Shown here one piece after another: positions 31,631 to 44,322 of a stretch of 44,322 nucleotides of DNA. The DNA lies in assembly GCA_033557835.1 (NCBI GenBank), contig JAWQRO010000288.1, positions 1 to 44,322 on the forward strand, written 5' to 3'. How positions within the stretch are numbered: the stretch's first letter is position 1; every line of letters starts with the position of its first letter. This stretch comes from Helochares maculicollis (lineage: Eukaryota > Arthropoda > Insecta > Coleoptera > Hydrophilidae). A program made the translations under genes and the position numbers. The notes below the pieces were generated by a model. The model ran no database searches. It was not told the origin of the DNA and worked only from the letters and a program-made list of their open reading frames with translations.

Positions 31631-34600
31631 GCAATCGATGCGCCTCAGCTGCAGATTTTTTTAAATTAATGAAATAAATTAAAAGTTTCCGCAAATGACG
31701 TTTATTTGGTCCAAATTTAGACATTTTCAGCTCAAGAAAATTATATTTTGCTAGCACGGAGTCACTAATATAGTAAGATTATGTTATTTTAGGACGAACA
31801 GACTAATTTTTAAGGCGATTATCATCTGCAAGTTCTAACGAAAGCCATGCCCCGGGACACTTTCCTTAAAACGGCAGAAACTTATTTGTATTCCTAATAA
31901 TTATTGACGAGTTATCTGAGCTAAAATAATTTTAAGTCAGAGAGAGTTATATTAACAAAAATATCTTTAAACTAGTGTTGTTAGAAGCCACGCAAGCGTT
32001 TCAATTTTCGCCTGTTTTATACCCATTTATGCATATTACAATGATATTTTTTGTATAAAACAAAGTGAGGATTCTTACTTGCAACAAAGTGTGCAACACG
32101 CAGACTCCTACTAATAAATCAGTAACAATATTAGTTTCTCCACATTCAATATTATTCTATTAAACATTAAACATCTAATTTGATTACAACATAGCTAATA
32201 GTCAATTTTCATTAAATAATAAAGCATATTAATGAAGTTCAATCAAAGGCAGATATTGCTCTACATATTATATATGCCCATCAAATACATTTTAAACATT
32301 GAAACAAAATTTATCTGGGATTCGCTCTATTTTTTTCATGCGATGATATTCTTCCCGTCCTGTACTTTTGCCCATCCTTGCTGTCCAAGTCATTTTTGGG
32401 CCCCATTTCTACTTGCTGTTGGACTCTACTGCTACTAATTTTTATTCACAGGTACTAGTTGCCCAAATCAGCACAATTACTTAACTTGAATTAATCAAGA
32501 AATCACTATTACGCCCTATTTTATATTTTTGCCTCTGATTCAACCGCTTTTAACAACTCCCTTGATGGTACCGCACACCCAAGTATTAGTACCTCAGATT
32601 GGGGTTGTAATTAAATCGATTTGTTGATGCCAGTTCCCTCTGAAGAAAGCTGACTTAATTACAACCCTTCAGAAGGTATCTTTGATGTCATTCATAATTC
32701 CAATTGTATCTTATATAATATACTTCTGTCTAGTGTAATGTCACCGGCTGTATTGATTGCGAGAGTGCAAGCACAATTTTTATTCCCTAACTCAAAGTCA
32801 CGAAAAACAAGCAACTTGCATCTAAACTCTTAAATATCGTACCAACCAAATAATTTCTCTTCTACGGCACTGCTATCAGAGTAACCATATTGCAAATCAG
32901 GTCGTACTAATTGATGTTTCTAAAATTAGAAGCAACATATTGAACAGACCGTGCACTGAAGCACTAAAGTACAGTTGCAAGAGTCATCTTAAAAATGACA
33001 GGTGAAATTATTAGTCATTTCGGTACCATTATTGAGCGTATAAATCTAAATGTTAAGTACAGTTGTACTAGTAGGCGGTTTTACCATATAAGTAGGAGAT
33101 TTGACATTTAGAAAGTACCGTTTTTTGGGGCACGGGACCGCAGAGTAAGCGGCCGACTGGGTTTCTCCGTACTTTTACATCTGCAGCGACAGACAGAATT
33201 GCAAGTCGCGTTGGCGTTTTGCATTTTGCACGACCGAGCTCTTTTATTTTCGTTTACAACATATCACATTCAATATTATCTTCCATAATACAATCCCATC
33301 AGATTTATTACTATCAGATTGGATGTAACCAATTAATTGCGGTTCGGATCGATAAAGCGCTGCAGATACGGGCCATATCCCCATGATTAAGAGAAAGGAG
33401 TTTTGTTAACAAAAATCTGCGACGAATATTGAAACGCTTTCGAAAAGAGATCTTTCTCTCATATACACTAGGATTTGTCTGCATAAATCAAGCCATCACA
33501 GAAGCAATTGATGCATTTGAAGCAATAGAGAATAGATATGCCGAAATTCACGGTAGTGTTGGCGGCGCTCTGAATTTAGATTCTACTTATTCTATAGACT
33601 CCATAAAAAAACATACTCTTGAGAAGCGTCACCAAGATCCAATACACCGGGTCTCCTAACTGGTTAATAATGAGTTTTAAAAAAAACCAGCATCAGCGCT
33701 GCTGTGTAAATGGAGATGTCATTATCATCAATAACTTAAGCTGGAACGAAGTTATCTGTAGAGAAGCGCCGCTAGTGGAAGCAAAGAAAAAGCTATAGCC
33801 AATCGAATTGCCCCGGGGCGGCTGGTAGCGCATCGGCTTGATGAAGGGTGGAAAGCGGCTCGGATGGAGGGCAGCTCGGGTGGAGGGCAGCTCGGGTGGT
33901 ATTTATACTTGTCATTTAATTTCCCAGCTCATAACTTGCCTCACTGCAGCTCGGTATCTGATGAGCAGCGAAACGATGATGGATTTTAAAAGTGTCAACT
34001 TACCCTCTAGGATGACGACGCCCTCTCTGTTGGCCAATTCGTCAATCAGGAGGCTAAAGCGACCTTAGATAATTGAATGAGATCAATGGAGATGAAGTTT
34101 ATTAAAATTTTTCTCCTCGAATTATTTTGCTTCAGCTAGCCGTCCTCAGGTCGATGGGAATGGATGAATTGCAGCACGTTAATAAGCCACAGGGCGCAAC
34201 AGCTAGCCAGGTTGAGATCATTAACCTTCAACCTTATACATCTTGGCATTCTCATGAATAATCATAAATTATGACCATCGATATGTGACCACAGTGTAGG
34301 TAGATTACGCTGAAGCGAGCTGTTCGCATTTATCCGAGAAAGATTTAACGAGCGTGGCTTAATTTGTGGCATCAAAAATGTATCTCTTAACTAAACAGTG
34401 TCACCAAGACCCCGTTTTATAGAATATAGGGTATTTCAAATGATTTGTGACTAAACCTTTACATTTGAGAGGATTGGCCACTAAAATTTGATTGTAATGT
34501 CCGACTTACAATTTTTTCAGAACGTTGATTTCACTTCTAAAATCAATTTGATTCGATATATCTTCGGAACTTTTGCTTTACCTTTAACAAGGACCATAGA

Positions 34601-35749
34601 TGATAATTTTTCATGCTCTTCCAAATCGAGGCGAGCAAACAAATGTTGCTAACCGTCCCCGCTGAAACCACAACCATCATCTGTTTAATAGTCGACAACA
34701 CGCCGCCTCAACAAAAACGAGTTAACAACTAGTTGAAGGAGAAAAGTGGCTAGAATACGACAATCTCGCAATTAGATAATTAATTGTGGTGTTGGCGAAT
34801 TCAATTAATAAAATAAAGTGATGGGTACCGTGGCTGTGTTATTTAATTATGCCGCAGACATAATTGAATATCGTAATTGTGAGTAATAATTAAAATTAAC
34901 GAAGTAATGCAGAGTGAAACTCAATTATTTGTTAGACCGGGATGTTGTCATAATTTCAGATAATCCCTCGCTTTTCATCGGGCGCCTTTGGAGTTTCTTA
35001 GGAGGAGTTTAGCGATTCTAGTACTGCGGGATCTTCTAGGCTTCTGTCAAGCACCGACCCTCTCCGAGCCCTTTTGTAACACTTGCTCCCCAAACACGTA
35101 AACTCGGGATGTTTACAGCAAGTTCCCCTTTACTTCCTACTAGTTAATATTGCTTTGAAATGTTCCAACGCCGAAAACTTTGGCGCAGGTATTTTTAGTT
35201 TTGTTAAGCAGGTCGAGAATTATATCCCCACCTCGGATCGGAAATCTCTCGTTGAAATTGATGAAACATTTGATAGAATTGTCTTTCGAAAGTCAATGTT
35301 AACACGTTCAATATTGAGTCAAGCTTTTATGTTGTCTGAACTAACGCCTCTTGAAATTGATTGATCGCATTTTCAGTCGTTTGTCATCTTTGTATCGCTT
35401 TTGTACACATATCTTGCGATTGTTTTATTTCTCAATTAATCGGCCGCTCAGTTAAGCGCTTGAAAAATTTCGACAAGTATCGAATACAAAAAGATCAATT
35501 TCAGGACCCTTGCTTCATTTAGCGCATTTTTTCCGTTAACTCGAGCATCTACCTTAGTGATTAGCAATTAGAAATGGACACATAAGCTACGATTGCTCCT
35601 TTGATTTATTAACGAGGAATTATTACTCGTTTGTTTTCTCGTTTTCAACAGATTGATAATGTTACATCCACTTCCTTGTACATTTGCTGACAACGGGGCA
35701 AATGCCAATAGTTTCAATTCTAGCTTTCTCATAAATTTGTCACTTTCCC
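31631..35749 (+). other. mbl intron, noncoding, with a second, weaker ratchet-site candidate
   Basis: No gene recognised. Small frames at 33429-33659 and 35083-35364 lack motifs. A short direct repeat (GGAGGGCAGCTCGG, twice) lies at about 33866-33894. The candidate recursive splice site near 32451 is listed separately. Confidence 0.45.
32433..32457 (+). promoter_or_regulatory. second, weaker candidate recursive splice site
   Basis: TACTAAT (32433-32439), a T-rich run, CACAG ending at 32451, then directly GTACTA. The acceptor half looks good. The branch A is only about 13 bases from the AG, which is short, and the donor half matches consensus poorly after GTA. Its distance of 10.7 kb from the first candidate is close to the 10.3 kb between that site and the exon donor. 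Confidence 0.3.
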
Positions 35750-37066
35750 ATGTTAATTGGGAAAGCGATGTTAAAAAAATCTTTAATTTTAAAAGGAAGC
35801 TTAGATTATAGTAATATTGTCTATGCTCAATCATCTGCCATTATATTAAGAAAAGTGGATGCACTACAAAATAAATGTTTAAGAGTATCCTTGATACTCT
35901 TTCGTAGTACCTCTTTGGACCGTTTCTTTGAAAGTTGCGAGCTTCCGTTATGCCTATGTAGAAATATTTTAGCTTACTTGTTTCGAGTCGATATGAGAAT
36001 CAGGCGAAACTAGATGATCGTATGCCTTGTCTATCTATAGTTACTCTTATTGATTCGTATTGGATATGCAAGAAGAATCCACCTTTGGTGTGCATCAATC
36101 ATGGCTAAATTCTTTATAAATTACGGCAGATTATTTCCAATCGAATCTCAAAATTAATACTCACTATTTACCTAACTATAGATCACCTCCAGAGAGTAAT
36201 AGAAAAAGAACTTTTTTGGAGGGTATCACATCCTAGTCCATTTAGATAGAACATTGAGGTTTATACAGATGATTCCAAATTAAACGGAGGTGTTGGAGTG
36301 GGAATCTCCTCACTTCAAGTTAGCAACTCTAAAAATTGTCCTCGGAAGCCTCTATTTTTACAGTGGAAACATATTTGTTAGCCTGAGCAATTAAAAAAGA
36401 TGGAAAAGTTTCGATTCTAACAGGTCATACAAAGTCTTGAAAATATGTACAAAATTAGCAAATCCAGTTATTTGATAGCAAAAATTGTCAATAGAATCCT
36501 TGTGCTGAACAACACAAATATGGATATTATCCTGGTGTGATTAAAGGGCTATTGCGACATAGAGGACAATGGAACCATCGACAGAATTGCGAAAATGGGA
36601 ATAACCTTAGAATCCCAAAAACAGTCGAAATTGTCTAAAACTAATCTATATGCAAACATACCGTCTGATATAAAAGAAGAATTTAAAGAATGGTATGAAA
36701 TGAATAAGACAGGATTTAATTATAAAAGTGTAAATTCTTCGCCAGTTAAAGTGCCATGGCTAAAGGTCTTTATTATGGAATCAACTGTTACCAATTTAAT
36801 TGGTAGATTAAGAAGTGGACATTGCCTTTTTCCTTCATGTGAATAGAAAATGGGACTGATATACCGAATTGCGACGTATGCCATGAGTGAGGAAATGTTG
36901 ACGATATATTTGTTTGGTCAAAAATATAAACAGGATCCTCATGAATTGCTTGAGGTCATTTGTAGGTGCTGTCAATTGACAAATTCATTCAACTTAAATT
37001 CATTCATATCTTCTGATGAGGATGTTCTACTGGCCTTTAGTCTTGTGTTAAATAAACGGTCGTGAA
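35750..37066 (+). mobile_element. broken LINE fragment (I/Jockey-type): reverse transcriptase end, RNase H, zinc knuckle
   Basis: Plus-strand translation shows the C-terminal part of a non-LTR retrotransposon ORF2. The reverse transcriptase tail is LDYSNIVYAQSS then KVDALQNKCLRVSL and SCELPLCLCRNILAYLFRV (35801-35990). An RNase H domain begins EVYTDDSKLNGGVGVGIS (about 36257-36310), with the catalytic-type Asp in YTD, and ends in IEDNGTIDRIAKMGI (about 36557-36603), with the last catalytic-type Asp. A linker (KLSKTNLYANI, IGRLRSGHC) and, in another frame, a CDVC zinc-knuckle remnant (36870-36881) followed by a stop come next. Having RNase H points to the I group of clades. It has several stops and shifts. 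No 5' part, poly(A) tail or target-site duplication was identified. Confidence 0.87.
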
Positions 37067-40000
37067 AGTTTCAGAAGGAAGAACTTGCATATTTCAGTTG
37101 GGGTTCTAAAGAGGATTAACATATGTTTAAGTGTGCGTACTTACATGACTATTGTAAAGTAAGGTATTGTTTTTTTTGTGTTATATGGGATAATTGGTTA
37201 GTTGAACATATAGATTAGGCTAAATCAGGGCCAATCAAAAGAACAAAAGAAAGTTGTCTAACCAATATAAAAATATATATCAGAAAGTTTTCTTTGGCGG
37301 CCCCAAACCCGGCTAATGCTTGGTAATGGCCAATTTTAAACACACAGTCGTTTCCGAAAGCACCGAAATTGACTGTTTCCGAAAGCTTAGGTGATAGTGT
37401 AGCCTTGGCGCGATATTGGAGTTTACCGACAAATGTAATTGCGATGTCTGGGAGGAAGAAGGACGGCGGGGGCGAGGCGCTTCCTTCAGCGTTTAAAACT
37501 AAATTGCAAATACAATACACTAGAGGGAGAAATGGCCGAATGGAACAACCTTTCGCGCCGATAAATTTCCAGTGCATTCTCCGAGAATCTTTGTTCCTCG
37601 CGGAAAATTCGGAGAACCGTCTTGATGGGTGCGGTGACGCCAAACTTGATGGTTATTGTTCTTGAATCGCAATTCTGAGCCTCCGCGAAAAGTTTAAAAC
37701 GGCCGGAGCAATTCAAAGTGGTGCAGAAGGGTGGGACTCGGAAACTGTTCGGTACATTTTTATGACTTCATTAATGCAAGACTGCTTTTTAGATACAACC
37801 GAAAATTGGGTGTTGAAATTAAAGTGCAGATTAAAAACCGGAGTGGCTTCACATTACCGCGGCCATCCAAGGCGAAACGCAATTGAACATAAAATTCAAA
37901 CTAACATCGGGATAAAGTTCCACGTTTTCCTCCGCTAGAACGCGGGGGCGGAAAGGGGGCCTGCTCCCCGTGTAGAAGCCAACTTATTGAAGATTGTTAA
38001 GAATTTAGGAACGAGTTTTAATATAACCGAGCTCGTGAGAAACAAATTAGGAACACTTAATCGCCCATTGGAGAAAATTGGCGAAATTTAGGTATAATAA
38101 ATTCAAGACTTTACCTTATCTCGCACCGTCTGCGTACATTTCGGAAAAGGAAACTGTGGCACGGCGGAGAGAGCAAAGCGGAGCCGCCGACAAAAACACA
38201 CCTGGAATTAAAGGAGGGACGTTTTAATGCTTAATTTTTTCTCCTTGCTTCTTTCGCCGGGAGAAATATGTGGAAGGGTATAAAACATACGGTGGCTGCG
38301 TAATTAGATGGCTTGGTAAGAAATTTGGGGAGCGGATTTCAAGTTGGGGCGATGGAGCTTGGGGGTTCGCGTAATCCGCCCATTCACTGCCGGTGGTGTG
38401 GGGGTAATTAAAGAGATTTGCAAATCTGTAATTGTGTTTTTGGATTGAAATATCCGCTTTTGTTGTTGGAGACTCGTCGGCTTCTCACACAAGACGTTGC
38501 TACAAATCACGTGATAAACATTCCAAGGGTTTATGTCTCCTTAACGCATGTGAATAATTTAACGCGTACTCAAATTATCATCGTCAGTAAGTGTTTACCG
38601 AGCTCAGGAACGCTTCGCTTAATTTTAGAATCAAAGCTGCGCGATTTCGCAGTTTGGAAAAATTTAGTTTTTTCCGCTTTAGCAGTGGGCTTATTTCTCT
38701 GAACGCTGAAAAAGTTTAATTAACGTAGCGTTATTAGGATTTTGTTTTGTTTTGTAAATAACTAAGCGCAGGAATTTGTGAAGGTAAGCGGGCATGTCTA
38801 TTTTTATTTTGCCTTAATTTAGATTGAATAAGCGGCCGTGGACTGAACGTAAGGAATTTTTAAGCGATTTGTCCATCATTCCAAGAATGGCAAACCATCT
38901 CGCATTCCGGATGACAGGGGATGGATATTTCGTGGCCCCTACACATTCCACTTTGAAAATTGCAAGTGCTTTCGCTGGGGAGCCACGAGGTCATATAAAT
39001 ATTAAATTATTTATGCTAATATTATGAGCGCACTTCGCGATAGATAATATCAATTTCTATTTGACCGAGCGAGTTTTATAGAAATATTTTGCAATATGAT
39101 CACAGTAAAGCACAGTAAACAAGTTTTTCTCCTAAATAATATGGATCTAAAGAAATGTTTTCTTTCCAAATTGTAATTTTAATACAAAGGAAAAACAGTG
39201 TCTGTGATCAGAACAATTTTCAGATACTCTTCCATGAAAAAACTTCATTTGGATCTTAGGGATCTAAATGAAATATCTATTTCAAATTGTCTACTGCGAT
39301 ATTAATGAAAGCACGCTTAAGGAACAGGTTTCCCATTTGCGGTTATAAATGAAGAAAAAATGGGAGAACAATCGCCTCTTAATTTTTATCTCGAGTGTTT
39401 GATTTCCAAATACCGCCAGGCGGGTAGTTTAGTGTAAGTGGATTACAGGGGACCAAAAAGGGGCTAATCTTGCCACCATTCAGTCGCAATAAAATTATGC
39501 ATGTAAAATCTCGCGAGCAGCAGTTCCTCGCGTGTACAGATAGGTGTAGCACCAAGACCGAAATATGTATAATCTCCTGCGCTGGGTTGCCAACATTATG
39601 ACGCACTTACTTTGTTCCTGTCGTGCTTTCTCGTACAAGGATTTGCTTCGCCATTCCTTCACCTAATGTCCCTCTATATTTAGAAATTAGAGTTTCGATA
39701 CCATCCAGGCTGGATGAAATTATATGAACATACATTTTTCATATAAATATTAAATTTCGGTACTCTAATTTCCCTCATTACGATATAGTGGCCCTGTCTA
39801 TATATTTCACATTTGTAATTTTTTACGCCCGACTTTGATCAATGATTTTCCCACAGCCTAGATTTTTAATTCCATATCTCGCCTTTTGCCTCATTTGGTA
39901 GCAGTACTTTTAACCGCTGTGCCTTCCTCCTGCTCTCGCTCTCTCCATGTCGTTCTCTTTCTCCGTGTATTTATGTAATAACGCAATTTTGCATATCTTA

Positions 40001-43000
40001 ATCTGTATACTGGGGAGAGTGGATACACTTTGTTTTAATACGTTGTCGAGCCGTTGTATCTTGACCCAGCTCGCCCCGCTTTTAAATAACTGCCTTAAAA
40101 GTACTGCCGCTGTGTCATAACGTAATTAATGTATCACCAACATACAGAAATGTTTTTAACGTTTTAAACCCCAAGACCAAATTTGATAAAATACTCTCCG
40201 GCTATATTCTAAAAGTGTTTGTAACTTACTCGCTTATCTAGAGCAGCGCAACAGTAAAAGTGCCATCTTTGGGCCTGTGGTGAACTTTTTGTATGGTTTA
40301 GGAACATTTTTTTGAATATAATTACATTGCATTGATTAAGCAAATTTTTATTAAATGTACTTGCTATTAAATTAATTTGTATAAATTTTCATCTAATAAA
40401 GACAAATAGTTTTTAACCGCACTTGTATAACTATATTGTATTTATGATTTTTTGTAATTTTTCAATGCCAAGGTAGTACTTTAGTAGCTCAGCCAAATTG
40501 ATTCGGGCTTAGCACGGATTCTATTGAAATGATGGACACTATATAATTAATAAGATGTTCAGTTGCAGTAAGAAGTGTTCTGAAAAAATGGCACCGTCAC
40601 TCTAATGCCGACATACAGCTACGTACTGACATAGTGTGGTGGTCGTTCAGGGGGTATTCTATGCGATATGTGGTAAACATTGTGGGATTGTTTCTATTAA
40701 AAACAAAAATTTAACCAGGTGATATCATCACGTAGTTAAATTTGTTTTCCTGATTCCATCGGTGCCAGCTAATTTAGGCACTAGTTTATTAGCTTATTTT
40801 ATTTTATATTTTGTTGTCAGAACTGGTCGATTCGTTAGTTGGTGAGAGTGGAGCTAGCCCACAGCTTGCTATGATAGCGCACGGGGGTTCTACCAATGCA
40901 TCCGAGTTGAAAACGTCTACCGTGTGTTGATATATTTAACTGTTATGTTATAGTTAAATCATTTCGCTGTTTTTCTGACACGTAGAAACTCATTGATGAA
41001 ATTGAAAATATCGCAGTTGGTTGTGAAATCAATGATGATAGTAATAATGATTTAAATAATAACAAATTTACAATAACAGAAGCTGCAGAAAATAACCAAA
41101 CCAGGCAGCTCCTGCGACAACTCGCAGACGGGAATCGTATAGTACCAGCTTCGCATTTCTATATAGGATATAGGCATTATTTTCAGTTTTGGAACAAGCG
41201 ATATATTCAGTTGGAGGATAGGCGTTAGTCATGAACTGTGCGCAGGGAATTGCTAAAAATGATTTCATAGTCGGTGTAAGAACAAAAGAATGTAATATTT
41301 GCATCTAGAACTACAAATTATCGTATTTGTAGTTACTTGCCTAGTTTAACAGCATTTGACACATTCATGAACGAGCTCAGAAGCATACAAATAAATGATA
41401 ACTTTTACTTACCAAAACGACTTGTAGCTCCAACTTCAACAGATTCGTTAACAGGCACCTGGGATGAACCAATGATGAATTCCTAAAGTAATTTTCAAAA
41501 TCCAACAACAAAAAAAAATCAGGCAGGAGTCTCCAGGTGCTGATTCTGAACTTTTCACTGTATTTACGGCAAAATGTGGGGAAAAATCTCAGGTAGTAGA
41601 TTAGAAAAATTTGTTTCAAACTATTCCAGAAGATATAAGGCAGCCAAATGTGTACGGTATAGCAAAACTATACCTTCATGTTACAGCAATCCTAGGGCTT
41701 GCAATTAAAGCATACAAGCAGGTCAGCTTATCCCTATTGTTATTTACGTTACTATTGCCAAATTTTTCCGGATTCACGTCCATTAGTATTAGTCTTTTGT
41801 AGATTTTATAATAAATCGTTTGCCCTATTAAATCGAATCTAAGAGTATTAAGAGCATACATTTGTATTGACGCCACCTTCATCGTCCGGCTCATGGTCTT
41901 CTCCTTCAACTTCCATATACACTACTTAAACACCAATATTAATTGCTGGAATAAGATAGGTTGAACAAAATAGTCAATTTGAGCTAGTTTCGTTTACACG
42001 CGTGGAGCATAAACATCCACTCGACACTACACTCCGCACAGAACTGCCAGCATTTATCACGCAGGAATTCTTTCTGAATTACAATTCATACTTTTTGTAA
42101 CACAAAATTAGTAATGGCCAGAGAAATATTGGTGAGAAATGTTCTTATTATTTTGCGTTGCAATGGGTAATGATTTTAAAGGTGTTAGGTTAAATAAACA
42201 GTGCCAATCACCGCCAAACTACTGGTGTTATATATTAACTCGATACAGAGAAGTTTACTTGTCACTTACCAACATATTGACGAAGTAAATAATTGATAGT
42301 ACCACATGATAATTAAAGCAAACAGTAATGAAGTTAGATGCAGAAATTGAGAGAAATAATTCTCTGAATTAATGAAGTTGCCAAGGGAAAGGAGTTTTTA
42401 CTTCATAAATTAATAATTCAATGCAAAAGGCTCTCTGAAAAACTACTTAAGCTTTCTCATCTGTGTACACGAAATCCTCAATTACGGCAACTCTGCCAAC
42501 AATATATAGTTGCAAAAGTACTACAACAAAAGAGCATCTACATAATGTATTAAACCCTTACAAATATAACCGCAAATTTATCCGAGATACTGCTCACCAG
42601 CCAAAGCGGAGCCGTTCTACTACAGCTCTGCACACGTGAAACTACAAAACAATTTTGATATTGTTTGCCGTTGAGCAGACTAATGCGAGGCACGAATGTG
42701 CAAGGTAAGCGATTAATTTATTTAGGTGAAGAGAAATGCCGGCAAATTCTGTAATATTCATCTAAACGGGTTAGTTGTATATGCTATCTAGTTACCGACA
42801 ACTTAATAATTAGGCATTAGGTGCACAACTCCATTTACTCGATCGATATTTTATTCAGAATTTAACTGTCTAAGTTGAAATGCAATCCTGGTATTACGAA
42901 AGGAGAAAGGGAACATTTCAAACTGACGGTGAACCACTAATCCTGCCTTCTACCTCTATCTATTTCATACACACACGTACAAAGTTGAAGCAACGATTTA

Positions 43001-43983
43001 CTAGTCCGAAACACCTTCATTCTTGCCGGGACAGCAACGGCAGTTGCTTTTTATCCTCTAAGGTCGAGTGAGGTTGCACTGTTATTATTATATCAAAAAG
43101 TTTTGCATGTAGCAACTGTTTTTACCGTGTGCTGCAATTAACAAATTAAATAATTATGGATTACCACTCCTATGAAATGTAGGTTAGCAACGTTTTGCTA
43201 CGTCTCATTTTTGGTGGAGTCAATTTGTCAAGAAGTCGAACCAGCAACTGACTGAAATAATCGAAAAATCGGCGTCTCAAAAAAGAAACACGATTTTCAG
43301 TTTTCTCAGTTGCGCATTTTATTACCGGTTTCTTCCAATTGTAGCTAAGGAAGCAGATCATCTCGTTCTAGTTTTACCGACGTGCTCCTCATTAAACATT
43401 CGACATACCGAAATGGAAGTCTAGAACAGTCACAACATCTGTTTGTGGTACATTTAGTGTCTTTTTATAATCTGACTGTACACGCTGTACACCAGCGCCA
43501 AGTTTCTACGACGCGCAATCTTCCACATATCCTATTTTTAGACTTAACAAAAATTTTGTGTAAGACTAATCCGATTTAATACATCATTCAATAGCGTAGT
43601 TATGCGGAGAGTTGGACTATGTAGCTTTATCACTTCTCGTCAGATTTACACTTATTTTTATGTTTGATGTTGCATCAATTTAAGGACACATCCCCCAGCA
43701 TATTGAATATTAAACCAAGACTTTCTCTACGTATATAAATAATGAGTCTAAAGGCCTCAATTCTTGTCTCATATATGTGAATAAAAATCGAAATTTGAGA
43801 GTCAACAGTGCAGAATCATATAAGTACGTTTATCCAGTAGCTTGTTATTTGGAAACATTAAAAATGATGCACTAAATTCCTTTAAAGTAGAGTTTTGACT
43901 TGGCCAACCCAAGTGCAAGAAGAAACTCCGTTGAAACTTGTTGCACTTCAAATTTTAGGGTACAAATACAATCTTCTCTACTA
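37067..43983 (+). other. mbl intron, noncoding, nothing firmly identified
   Basis: Overlapping frames on both strands at 37215-37716 (largest 142 codons, minus) sit in a patch of higher GC and show no domain. From 40990 to 41226 an acceptor-like sequence (TTTTTCTGACACGTAG) is followed by a long plus-strand frame without an ATG (KLIDEIENIAVGCEIN...). More broken open stretches follow to 41800. This may be a decayed element of a type I cannot name. Mostly AT-rich otherwise. Confidence 0.4.
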
Positions 43984-44322
43984 TTAGAAGGACCGGAAAG
44001 TATGTCGAAAGAGAAATTCACACGAATACATTTTTAACAAGTTTCTATTCAACAATATATTCATCTTCGTTATCAACAACCTTTTGCCATCTAGTGTACA
44101 AATTTCCAATGCCGGAGCGGTAAAAATCAATCGGTTTTTCTGTAAAATATGCCGAGATAGCATTTTGGACATCATCAAAATTTTCTAATTTTTTGCCACT
44201 AAGACAATGTTGCAGTGACCGGAGTAAATGGTAATCCGAGGGTGCAAACTCGGGTGAGTATGGTGGGTGAGGCGGTACCTCCCACTCCAATTCGTTAATT
44301 TTGTCTACGGTCCGTTTTGCAC
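43984..44322 (-). mobile_element. mariner transposon, 3' end, cut by window edge
   Basis: The 3' end of a minus-strand mariner. The open transposase frame enters from the right edge and stops at 44045-44047. About 60 bases further, TTAGAAGGACCGGAAAGTA starts at 43984, right after a TA (43982-43983), and is a candidate terminal inverted repeat. The 5' end lies outside the window. The candidate repeat differs from that of the mariner at the left edge, so the two belong to different mariner lineages. Confidence 0.75.
44045..44322 (-). CDS. mariner transposase, C-terminal 91 residues, open frame, truncated by window edge
   Basis: Reading in from the edge, the frame is open as AKRTVDKINELEWEV, then PPHPPYSPEFAPSDYHL, which contains the third Asp of the DD34D triad (PSD-YHL). 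It continues SLQHCLSGKKLENFDDVQNA, EKPIDFYRSGI, LYTRWQKVV and DNEDEYIVE, then a stop. All family blocks of the C-terminal quarter are present without frameshift. An ATG at 44288-44290 is internal and not the start. Whether the upstream part is intact cannot be seen. Confidence 0.9.
   Translation of the reverse strand, partial: AKRTVDKINELEWEVPPHPPYSPEFAPSDYHLLRSLQHCLSGKKLENFDDVQNAISAYFTEKPIDFYRSGIGNLYTRWQKVVDNEDEYIVE

Noticed and set aside
37215..37643. 142-codon minus-strand frame as a gene
   Set aside because: Overlapped by open frames on the other strand and in another frame of the same strand, in a locally GC-richer patch. No motif seen.
42695..42712. CAAG/GTAAGC as a further ratchet or donor site
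   Set aside because: There is no pyrimidine tract before the AG, so it is at most an isolated donor-like string.

Overview
The window is AT-rich invertebrate genomic DNA, very probably from an insect. The only confidently identified host gene is muscleblind (mbl, the insect MBNL orthologue). One large exon on the + strand (10674-11408) carries about 550 bases of 5' leader, the start codon, and 62 codons encoding the first CCCH zinc finger. A strong splice donor follows. The exon after it, which should begin with the second zinc finger (GRC...), was not found, so at least 33 kb of intron fills the rest of the window. Intron and leader sequence with transposon remnants and no other conserved exon is typical of a long developmental insect gene. 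Species cannot be determined from this.

Layout. 1-807: the 5' two-thirds of a mariner transposon on the minus strand, with an open transposase frame running off the window edge, its terminal repeat and a TA target site. 808-4435: featureless noncoding DNA. 4436-6060: a minisatellite with a 30-base unit organised into higher-order blocks, followed by a perfect 10-base-pair palindrome at 6215-6242. 7500-7820: decayed mariner. 7821-10673: noncoding, presumably mbl intron, ending in a strong 3' splice site. 10674-11408: mbl exon. 11409-44322: intron holding a 33-base x4 repeat next to the donor, a 264-base tandem duplication, a CTG-rich (muscleblind-motif-like) tract, a 15-base x4 repeat, a mariner fragment (20395-20690), a broken Ty1/copia retrotransposon (23581-25010), a 16-base minisatellite, a GC-rich island (30540-30770), a mariner fragment with altered catalytic residues (31318-31630), a broken I/Jockey-type LINE fragment (35750-37066) and, at the right edge, the 3' end of another mariner whose frame is still open.

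The most interesting signals concern how the mbl gene is spliced. The exon's size and content match the Drosophila mbl exon known to circularise. Candidate muscleblind-binding motifs lie upstream and downstream of it. The giant intron also contains a strong candidate recursive-splicing (ratchet) site at 21713/21714, with a TACTAAT branch sequence, a pyrimidine tract and CAG followed directly by GTAAGG. A weaker second candidate lies at 32451/32452. The two would divide the visible intron into steps of about 10.3 and 10.7 kb. I found no prokaryotic features, CRISPR array, rRNA or tRNA. No new enzymatic or defence system is visible. Most of the other short open frames look like chance or shadow frames.
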